62,498 nucleotides of DNA from Candidatus Zixiibacteriota bacterium. GTDB taxonomy: Bacteria; Zixibacteria; MSB-5A5; GN15; JAAZOE01. The stretch's first letter is position 1. Each line of letters begins with the position of its first letter. The notes under the pieces are model-generated. The model was not told where the DNA came from, made no database searches, and saw only the letters and a program-made list of their open reading frames with translations. Made by a program: the position numbers and the translations under genes. Positions 8,864-16,031 of the stretch are shown here, piece by piece. The stretch is taken from NCBI GenBank assembly GCA_036480375.1, contig JAZGGI010000031.1:1-62498 (forward strand), in the 5' to 3' direction.

Positions 8864-9301
8864 ATGGAACAGTATATTGAAAACAAACTAATTGAAGGAC
8901 TAAATAAACTTTGGTCGGCTAAGCAAACAGCTCTCAGAAAATTACTTAAGCAGGCTGATAAAGAGCATCATCTCGGCGTTAATACTCCTGAGCAATTCGC
9001 TATCCTTAGCCGCCTGGCATCGATTGGTTATGGTGTCGCGGTCAAAGAAATCGCTCGGGAAACATTGCTTCCCCATGCTAACATTACCCGGACTCTGGAC
9101 CGGATGGCCGCCCGGGGCCTGATTCACCGCACGATGGACAAAACCGATAAACGGCGGATAATTATCAAGCTGACGCTGGAGGGGAAAAAGGCAGCCCGTC
9201 ATATAAAAGAGATAAATCAACAACTCATTGGCATCCTCTGGGGAAATCTCAGTGAAGATGAAAGAGCGTTACTGTTAACGCTATTATCAAAAATAGCCTA
9301 A
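8864..9301 (+). CDS. MarR-family transcriptional regulator
   Basis: A 145-residue winged-helix regulator starting at ATG 8864 (MEQYIENKL). The TTG at 8828 is rejected because it is part of the -35 box. The recognition helix region is LPHANITRTLDRMAARGLI and the wing is DKTDKRRIIIKLT, typical of MarR proteins that bind short palindromes as dimers and release on binding a small ligand. There is no Shine-Dalgarno sequence because the predicted transcript begins at or next to the ATG. Its promoter contains a palindrome shared with the ino1 upstream region, so autoregulation and control of inositol-phosphate synthesis are inferred. The gene converges on the FtsX permease gene. Confidence 0.9.
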   Translation: MEQYIENKLIEGLNKLWSAKQTALRKLLKQADKEHHLGVNTPEQFAILSRLASIGYGVAVKEIARETLLPHANITRTLDRMAARGLIHRTMDKTDKRRIIIKLTLEGKKAARHIKEINQQLIGILWGNLSEDERALLLTLLSKIA

Positions 9302-9352
9302 TGGCAGGCAATTGACCCGAGCTTAACAAATGACGAAAATTCTATTGCAATA

Positions 9353-11746
9353 TTATTGATATCTCAACGCATCCGAGGGGTTTGATCGCGCCGCTTTATA
9401 AACGTGATAGCCCGAGGTTAGCAACGCTATTAATAGTATCAGGAATCCTCCTGAAGCAAAAGTCCCGATTCCAAAGTCAGTTCTGATGACATAATCCTGC
9501 ATAAACGAATCGAGTAACAAATATGCCAGAGGGCATGCAATCAGATTGGCGATGATTATAAGACCCACGAATTCTTTTGCCAGTATATTAACAATCGCCG
9601 ACATTGTCGCTCCGAGCACTTTTCGAATCGCGAATTCCTTGGTTTTATGCCCGACCGTGTATAACATCAGTCCAAACACTCCCAGGGCCGCGATACCAAT
9701 GGAGATTATTGAGAGAATTCCCATTAGCGCGATAATATCGTTAAACTCAGAATATACCGATTTGATATTATCATCATGAAATGAATATGTAAACGGACGG
9801 TCCCCGAATACCTTTTGCCAGGTTTCGTTTATTGAAGTGATTGAGCCGCTGATATTGTCCGCCGGCAATCTGACGCACAGAACCCGGCAGCTATCCGGGT
9901 TGAGAGTTATAACCGATTTAGAGCGGTAGGTATAATCAATCGGCGCGCCTTGAAAATCTTTTACGACTCCAATAACCTCAAATTCGGCAGAATCGGTATA
10001 TAAGCGATAGCCAATTGCGTTACCCAGCCCCAATTCATCTTTCATCTTTTGATTAATGAGTACTGAATGGCCGATATCGTCCGGTCTATCCTCCGAAAAG
10101 CCTCGCCCCTCAATTACTTCAATTCCGTACATTGAGAGAAAATCATAATCGACAGTATATCTCTTTGTAATTATCTGATGCTCTTCAAGACGTTCCGGGG
10201 CGGTATAAAACCGATATGACCAGGTTCTCGTGCCAAGAACTCCACCGCTTCGGGCGACGGCCAGGACGTCGTTTTGAGCCAGGATTTCATTTTTGGCAAG
10301 GGCGCAATCTTCCGCGGTATCATCTTCGCCGTTAAAACGGAGGATCATGACGTTTTCTTTATCGAAACCAAGTTCCATATTGCTCACGAAATTTGCCTGA
10401 TTGTAATATCCGACTGTGAGAGTTATAAAGAATATGGCCAGCGTGAATTGGAAGACGACCAATGATTTTCTCAAAAATGACCTTGAAGGCCCGGTTCTGA
10501 TATCGTCTTTTAATATAGATATAGGTTTGAACCTTGAAAGATAAAGAGCCGGATAAAAACCCGCCAATATCCCCACAATGATAATAAGCGCTACGAGCAA
10601 CATGACGTTGCCGGCATCTCTGTATAGATTGGCGAATTCAAAATAATTGGGATTAAGCGAATAGAAAAACTCCTGAAAATATTCATACAAAACAATTCCG
10701 AAGATCATGGCCGCGGTTGTAATGAGCATCGATTCGCCCAGAAACTGCGCTACCAATCGATATCGAGCAGCTCCGAATGTTTTGCGAACACCCACTTCTT
10801 TCATGCGGTCGGCGGCTCGCGCCGTTGAGAGGCTGATAAAATTGACAATTGCCTGAACCAAAATAAATAATCCGATACATACCATTATTATGGCCATGTC
10901 ATATTCACCGCCCGGATATAACTCACCTCGATTTCCCGAATAATAAGTGTTAAAGTAAATGTCTTTTAGGGGTATCAGGGAGAAAGTAAATCGCTGGGCT
11001 ATCTCTTTTGGAACATTATTGGAAAAAACGCTTTGTATCTCGCCTTTGATGTATTCCGGATCGGCGTTTTCCTTAAGCAAAAGGTAAGTCAAATCCGACT
11101 GCCCCTGAGTCCAGGTTGTCAAGTGTTCTCTCGATGTTTCAAGAGTGGAATAAGAAGCTATAAAATCACAATGCAATTGCGTGTTCCAGGGCAAATCCTC
11201 AAGGATACCGGTAATTTGTAGTTCAAATTCTTTATTGAGAGTAATCGTTTTGCCAATGGGGTTTTGATCCGGGAAATATGCCTTAGCAATAGAATCAGTG
11301 ATAAGGACTGAATTGGGATTTGCCAGGGATGTTTCGGGGTCCCCAATTTTGATCGGAACAGTAAAAACATCAAAAAACTCCGGGCGCGCGAAGATCAGAT
11401 TCCCGGCTTGATATGTCTCATTATTGATTTTTAGAGAAATTTCCCGACCATGCCTAAATACGGCAGCCTGTTCAATACCGATATTTTCCTCAAGAAGCGC
11501 TTCGCCCAGAGGAGCCATAACCCGGGCACTGGCCCAAACAGTATCGGCATTTTGATACCGCATCTCAACTCGATATATGCGATCATGATTTTGATGACCA
11601 TCTTCCCAACTTAGCTCGCTGACCATGTATGACATTGAAATCAGACTGAGTCCCAGCCCCAAAGCAAGCCCGACGATCGAAATGTATGTATAAACTCGAT
11701 GTCGAAGTAGTGTTCTGATAGCAATCTTGAGATAACTTTTTAGCAT
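9353..11746 (-). CDS. MacB/FtsX-type ABC transporter permease
   Basis: A 797-residue integral membrane protein with two MacB-periplasmic/FtsX units. There is a transmembrane helix at about 19-40 with a large periplasmic domain, three helices at about 285-400, a second anchor helix near 425-445, a second periplasmic domain, and three C-terminal helices. It begins MLKSYLKIAIRTLLRHR, typical of FCB-type permeases. FtsX-like permeases use ATP hydrolysis by a partner to move periplasmic parts, often for lipoprotein, peptide or drug export or for signalling. No ATPase gene is next to it, so its partner is elsewhere. GGGAG precedes the ATG. The upstream region has a sigma-54 promoter and two activator palindromes. 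Confidence 0.9.
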   Translation of the reverse strand: MLKSYLKIAIRTLLRHRVYTYISIVGLALGLGLSLISMSYMVSELSWEDGHQNHDRIYRVEMRYQNADTVWASARVMAPLGEALLEENIGIEQAAVFRHGREISLKINNETYQAGNLIFARPEFFDVFTVPIKIGDPETSLANPNSVLITDSIAKAYFPDQNPIGKTITLNKEFELQITGILEDLPWNTQLHCDFIASYSTLETSREHLTTWTQGQSDLTYLLLKENADPEYIKGEIQSVFSNNVPKEIAQRFTFSLIPLKDIYFNTYYSGNRGELYPGGEYDMAIIMVCIGLFILVQAIVNFISLSTARAADRMKEVGVRKTFGAARYRLVAQFLGESMLITTAAMIFGIVLYEYFQEFFYSLNPNYFEFANLYRDAGNVMLLVALIIIVGILAGFYPALYLSRFKPISILKDDIRTGPSRSFLRKSLVVFQFTLAIFFITLTVGYYNQANFVSNMELGFDKENVMILRFNGEDDTAEDCALAKNEILAQNDVLAVARSGGVLGTRTWSYRFYTAPERLEEHQIITKRYTVDYDFLSMYGIEVIEGRGFSEDRPDDIGHSVLINQKMKDELGLGNAIGYRLYTDSAEFEVIGVVKDFQGAPIDYTYRSKSVITLNPDSCRVLCVRLPADNISGSITSINETWQKVFGDRPFTYSFHDDNIKSVYSEFNDIIALMGILSIISIGIAALGVFGLMLYTVGHKTKEFAIRKVLGATMSAIVNILAKEFVGLIIIANLIACPLAYLLLDSFMQDYVIRTDFGIGTFASGGFLILLIALLTSGYHVYKAARSNPSDALRYQ

Positions 11747-11832
11747 TTAATACTCCCGTTAGAGCAAATTAATAATACATATCGACGCCTTTTTATACGA
11801 AGGGTTCGACAGAAGAGATTTTAGAAAATGAA

Positions 11833-11849
11833 AGCAATAATTATGCCAA
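11833..11849 (-). promoter_or_regulatory. Predicted sigma-54 promoter of the FtsX permease
   Basis: On the minus strand TTGGCATAATTATTGCT matches the -24/-12 consensus (YTGGCAC, spacer, TTGCW), with GG and GC ten bases apart. It reads toward the permease, giving a leader of about 75 bases. Confidence 0.75.
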
Positions 11850-11901
11850 GTGGTTAAGATGGTGGTGTTCTGTATGTTATAAATATGTGGCACAAAATAT
11901 A

Positions 11902-11938
11902 TGTTCGATATCGCAAAATAACTGTCCGATATCGCACA
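11902..11938. promoter_or_regulatory. Two tandem activator palindromes upstream of the sigma-54 promoter
   Basis: TGTTCGATATCGCAAA (11902-11917) and TGTCCGATATCGCACA (11923-11938). Both are imperfect palindromes around CGATATCG, with centres 21 bp apart, i.e. two helical turns on one face. They lie about 90-110 bp upstream of the predicted start, the usual place for a NtrC-type enhancer-binding protein. Confidence 0.7.
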
Positions 11939-11997
11939 CCCAAATAAAAATGTAATTTTATTTGGGATTGTCACAGATAAGCAAATCAATAAATAAT

Positions 11998-12186
11998 CTA
12001 CATCATACGGCTTTGGCCGATTCCCAGAATTTTCAGGCAATGGGGGCAGAAATAGATAATGTTTTTACCTTCAATCCAGGGGATTCCTTTGGATTTGGTA
12101 TAAAGCTCAGTGGTCTCTTTTTCGCAGAAGGGGCATTTGGGTAGAAGGTCTTCCCGTGCCGTTAAATTGATTTTTATTTCAGCCAT
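11998..12186 (-). CDS. Small zinc-ribbon protein
   Basis: A 62-residue protein with two CxxC pairs (CPFC at about 18-21 and CPHC at about 47-50), spaced as in a four-cysteine zinc ribbon. The ATG has AGAGGCGG upstream at a good distance, which supports a real gene. There is no signal peptide. Similar small proteins can act as regulators, ribosome-associated factors or domains of larger complexes, but nothing here fixes the role. It stands alone between the permease and the repeat-rich stretch before the kinase array. Confidence 0.65.
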   Translation of the reverse strand: MAEIKINLTAREDLLPKCPFCEKETTELYTKSKGIPWIEGKNIIYFCPHCLKILGIGQSRMM

Positions 12187-12272
12187 GACTGATCCGCCTC
12201 TGGGTTAATTTTCCAATATTTTTTATCCGTTCTTAATTTATATACCGCTTCGTTACAGGAATATTCAATCTA

Positions 12273-12337
12273 AAAATGGGTTTGTTTCCTCAGATTAACG
12301 TTTTTGGTCATATCAAACCGGTGTTGATTACGACAGG
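12273..12337 (+). repeat. Dispersed repeat element B, copy 1
   Basis: Bases 12273-12315 are identical (43 of 43) to the reverse complement of 26805-26847. Similarity continues through GATTACGACAGG at 12326-12337 (26783-26794 in the other copy). Both copies span 65 bases. Confidence 0.85.
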
Positions 12338-12699
12338 TGAACGCCTGTTTTTTTTCTTTTCCCCTATAGAGAGGGATGCCCGAAGGGCTGGGTGTGTTCT
12401 CCATCATTGCGAACGAAGTGAGCGCGTCAATCTGTGGTTTGAGAGTTATCCACAATCGCATTTCTGAAAAATCCTCATATATAAATGTGTCTGTGTGAGT
12501 TACAACGAATTGGGTTCGTTTTATCCTTTTTAGTACTTTCGTAAAAGACTTCTTTGCCATTGATCGCAAACACTCAACCATAAACCATTCCATTCAATAA
12601 TGCGATTGTTTTCAGTAATTGCGGTAGATTGGTTGGAAAAATGTGGATGTTCAATGCTGGACACGATCCGAAAATAAATTCGTCTATTTTTGAGGTTCC

Positions 12700-12738
12700 G
12701 TCAGTTCTTGGCCCGACGCAGGAGGGGTGTGAACTGAC
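12700..12738. repeat. Intergenic hairpin element A, copy 2
   Basis: Outer stem GTCAGTTC/GAACTGAC enclosing TTGG and GGTGT, followed by GGTTTT. Compared with copy 1 at 963-999 a G-C pair is replaced by T-A, keeping the stem. Confidence 0.6.
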
Positions 12739-12843
12739 GGTTTTGGTGGCACGTCACAATTTTGCTTCACAAAATCGCTACTTGCTGTGTATCAAGAACT
12801 TACGATTCGAAGTGTTTCCCTATTCCTTAGGCTGAAGATCATT

Positions 12844-12975
12844 TCAAGACTTTTTCAACAATCCCTGAAGATGTGGGGCACCGGCACCGATCTTTTCGAT
12901 GATACGGTAATGCCCCAACATCGTGCCTTTGGTCAGGGTGATGTGGCTCTTTGTCTTGTCGTCGTCATGTTCCAT
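12844..12975 (-). pseudogene. Truncated Ser/Thr kinase N-terminus, downstream end of the array
   Basis: Starting at ATG 12975 the frame gives MEHDDDKTKSHITLTKGTML, then GHYRIIEKIGAGAPHLQGLL and a stop at 12844-12846, 43 residues in all. It matches the start of the neighbouring kinases up to the glycine-rich loop (KIGAG) and then breaks off. The 8-base spacer after the preceding kinase stop (GATAACGA) is almost the same as the spacer between the two full kinases at 18990-18997 (GATAACGT). It is therefore the remnant of a fourth tandem kinase, most like the one at 16032-18989, lost by deletion inside the ATP loop. Confidence 0.8.
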
Positions 12976-12983
12976 TCGTTATC

Positions 12984-15947
12984 TCATGAACCGCCTTTCA
13001 GCCGCGCCAGACGGGCGCGGGCGTCTTCGACTTCTTCAATGCCCGGGTCGGCGTTTTTCCAGATATCGAGGAAAGTTTCGTATTGTTCTATCGCCCGGGC
13101 GTCCCATCCGGATTCTTCGTAGGCCAGACCCAGGTAATAATAAATCTTTACCGCCATGGTAATCACACCGACTCGCCCGACATCAAATCTGTTAATGGTT
13201 TTTTCAAGCTGGGTCACAGATTCGCCCAACCTGCCCGACATCAGGTATGCTCTACCGAGCATATAATGCACCTGGAAGTGTGTCACATCTTTTGCCGCCT
13301 TTTCATAACAGACAACGGATTGTTCATAATTGCCTTTGGCAAATTCAATATGACCAACGGCATACCAATATGCCCATATTGTCGATGAATCATTTTTTTC
13401 GATATCTTTCTTAAAAATCTCAGCCTCTTTTTGTGCTTTCGCAAAATCTTTATCCCATGAAAGCGGTAAGATATACTCGTGTCGAAAATAAATCCAGTCA
13501 TCGGGATGGGCATCGGAATAATCTTTTATGGCTCTTTCAGCTTCCTTCAGCGCCATTTTCCATTCTTTTCTCGCCTCATATATATTGGCTTTAATAAATC
13601 GAAGATCCGCTCCGGCATAATCACCCTGTTCTATTCTATCCGCCGCCATGGCATCATCTAATAATTTCAGGGCTTCGGTGAATTTCCCCTGATAAATGGG
13701 AATATAAGATAAGAGCATTCTTCCAAGTGAACGTCGGAATGCGTTACTATCAGAACAAAGCTGGCGGTAAAAAATTTCAGCCTTGTCATACTCTTTATTG
13801 AAAAGATACAGATATCCTAATTTAAGCCGAGACGCGTAAAAATCCGGTTTTATTTCCAATGCCTTTTCGTATGATTCAATGGCCTGTTCTAACTTGCCGT
13901 TATAGGCATAAAGGTCAGCGCGAGTATCATATGGATTGGCTTCGTCGGGATCCGCGACTTCTATATATTTATTGATAGCCCAAATTGCGCTGTCATATTT
14001 GTACTGGGAATTATATATATAGGCAAGTCGATTATATACTGGACCGAATAATGGATCAAGCTGTATTACTTCCCAATAATGACTTTTTGCCTTTTCAGTA
14101 TCCCGTTTATTTTCATTGTAGTAATCCCCCAATATACTTTTAGCTATTTTTTCCTCCGGATATTTCTCAATTATTTCAGTAAGGTATTTTATGTAGTTTT
14201 CATAATCAGGGTAATCTTCCCTATAATAAGCGTCAAAGGCTTTGATGTACAGCTTTTCCAGCGAGGACGCTTTACCTGAATAAAGGTTCATCTTATATAA
14301 AATTGTATCTCTTTCATCTCCTTCCGTGTGGATTAATAATGCCAAATATGCCATAGCAAATGTTGAGTCATAAGTGAGCGCTTTTCTATAGCACTCTTCA
14401 GCATCATCACTGTAGAGTTTTTGTTGATATTCCATGCCCTCTAATAAGTAACGATATGCTTCTACGGAGCTGGTTGTCAATTCTGAAATTTCGGGATCTT
14501 CTTCAGATAACGCCTGGGCAGGCAGCGATAGGTCGTTTTTTATTTCGACGGTTAGTTTATCCACCAATGGGAATATTCTATCGCCAGGTTGACCTTCTAT
14601 TCGTTGGGAAGCGATGGCATCACCTGATTCAACATCAATTATCTGGGCAGTCAGAATTATTTCCGGCTCCATATTTAGGATGCTGCCCAATAGCATAGAT
14701 TTTGCGTTAGCCTTCTTTGCAACTTGTGTGGCTATGTTTCTACTGATATTCTTTTCACCTTCATGTCCAAGTTGCTTGAGAATATCATACAGACGCTGGC
14801 TGGATACTACTTGAACATATTCTGATTCGGAAAGGTCGGTTATTAACAGGTTAGCAGTTATCTCGCCAAGCTTCAGGCTATCCTCCGGGTCGGCCAGATT
14901 ATCAAAGTACATTATGGCCAGTCTATTTTCCTGGGCTATGGCTTCCTGTCGTGGGCTGATTTCAAATTTCCACGGTTTAAAAATGAGAATGGCCACGGCG
15001 ATAATAACTATAAGAACTGGAATGAGAAATTTATTATATCTTTTCGTTGCCGATATGGCTGGTTTTGATATTTGATTGGGATCTGTTTCTTTCAATATTT
15101 GCTTTAAATCCGATATGACACCGGCTGCTGTTTGATAGCGAGTCTCGATATCTTTGTCCAAAAGTTTTGAGACAATTCGTTGAAGTTCACCGGATACGCC
15201 GCTTTTGAATCTTGATAACGGTTCAGGAGTGTCATTCAAAACAGCATTCATGGTTGCAGCTTCTGTGTCACCTTTGAACGGTAATCGTCCGGCAATCATC
15301 TCATACAGTATAACTCCAAAAGAAAACAGGTCGGAACGTTGGTCAACCTTGTCGACTTGTATCTGTTCGGGTGACATGTAACCGATTGTGCCGAGGGTTG
15401 ATCCGGTCTGAGTAAGTTGTTCACCGCCTGCAATGGCAACTAAACCAAAATCAGCCAGCTTGGGACGACCGTTTTTATCAAGAATGATATTGGACGGTTT
15501 TATATCGCGATGGACAATATCAGCTCCATGAGCTTCCTGCAGACCTTCACATATTTGAAGAGACAATTTAATAATATCATCAAATCCCAACTTCTGATCT
15601 TTTATCAGGTCTCGAAGCGAATCCCCTTCAATATGTTCCATCGCAAAGAACGGTCGCCCCTTATATTCGGAAACCTCATATATGGTAACTATATTGGGAT
15701 GCTTCAGCTTTGCGGCCGCCTGAGCTTCACGGGTAAATCTTGCTTTGGCATCTTCGTTCTGAGAGAGGTGTGACGGCAGGAATTTGAGGGCGACTTTCCG
15801 GTTTAGCTTGGTATCTTCGACCAGATAGACCTCGCCCATCCCCCCGGCACCGATTTTCTCGACCATCCGGTAGTGCGACACCATCATCCCCTTACTCAGG
15901 ATGATGTGCGATTGTGTCTTGTCGTCCTGTTCTGAATTCTCTGTCAT
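12984..15947 (-). CDS. Transmembrane Ser/Thr protein kinase with TolB-like and TPR sensor region
   Basis: A 987-residue PknB-type kinase. The glycine loop is GAGGMG (33-38), the ATP lysine Lys55, the catalytic Asp148 in HRDIKPSN and the metal Asp166 in DFG, so it should be active. One transmembrane helix lies at about 307-323. Outside it there is a TolB/FlgO-like segment (about 335-465, NRLAIMYFDNL) followed by many TPR helices to the C-terminus, ending LARLKGGS. The tail probably senses or scaffolds partners in the periplasm. The end is nearly the same as that of the kinase at 18998-22168, showing they are paralogs. It is third in a tandem minus-strand array, 84 bp after the second kinase. 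Confidence 0.92.
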   Translation of the reverse strand: MTENSEQDDKTQSHIILSKGMMVSHYRMVEKIGAGGMGEVYLVEDTKLNRKVALKFLPSHLSQNEDAKARFTREAQAAAKLKHPNIVTIYEVSEYKGRPFFAMEHIEGDSLRDLIKDQKLGFDDIIKLSLQICEGLQEAHGADIVHRDIKPSNIILDKNGRPKLADFGLVAIAGGEQLTQTGSTLGTIGYMSPEQIQVDKVDQRSDLFSFGVILYEMIAGRLPFKGDTEAATMNAVLNDTPEPLSRFKSGVSGELQRIVSKLLDKDIETRYQTAAGVISDLKQILKETDPNQISKPAISATKRYNKFLIPVLIVIIAVAILIFKPWKFEISPRQEAIAQENRLAIMYFDNLADPEDSLKLGEITANLLITDLSESEYVQVVSSQRLYDILKQLGHEGEKNISRNIATQVAKKANAKSMLLGSILNMEPEIILTAQIIDVESGDAIASQRIEGQPGDRIFPLVDKLTVEIKNDLSLPAQALSEEDPEISELTTSSVEAYRYLLEGMEYQQKLYSDDAEECYRKALTYDSTFAMAYLALLIHTEGDERDTILYKMNLYSGKASSLEKLYIKAFDAYYREDYPDYENYIKYLTEIIEKYPEEKIAKSILGDYYNENKRDTEKAKSHYWEVIQLDPLFGPVYNRLAYIYNSQYKYDSAIWAINKYIEVADPDEANPYDTRADLYAYNGKLEQAIESYEKALEIKPDFYASRLKLGYLYLFNKEYDKAEIFYRQLCSDSNAFRRSLGRMLLSYIPIYQGKFTEALKLLDDAMAADRIEQGDYAGADLRFIKANIYEARKEWKMALKEAERAIKDYSDAHPDDWIYFRHEYILPLSWDKDFAKAQKEAEIFKKDIEKNDSSTIWAYWYAVGHIEFAKGNYEQSVVCYEKAAKDVTHFQVHYMLGRAYLMSGRLGESVTQLEKTINRFDVGRVGVITMAVKIYYYLGLAYEESGWDARAIEQYETFLDIWKNADPGIEEVEDARARLARLKGGS

Positions 15948-16031
15948 GTACTGCTCATTCTAATCATCTATCGCTGCATCCCAATACTGTCATTCGAACA
16001 GTTCTCGCGGTGAGCCGCCCAACGACCGATT

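Larger units (their letters stand above)
12187..12843. other. Repeat-rich intergenic stretch
   Basis: No convincing gene. It holds copy 1 of repeat element B (12273-12337), a short related module (12500-12524), the common environmental repeat CATTGCGAACGAAGTGAGCG (12405-12424) and hairpin element A copy 2 (12700-12738). It looks like an accumulation site for non-coding repeats next to a decaying kinase gene. Confidence 0.6.

Noticed and set aside
11759-12040. Minus-strand ORF of 93 codons
   Set aside because: It overlaps the zinc-ribbon gene in another frame and covers the sigma-54 promoter and activator sites.
12270-12593. Minus-strand ORF of 107 codons
   Set aside because: It overlaps repeat element B, the short repeat module and the common intergenic motif; no ribosome site or protein-like pattern.
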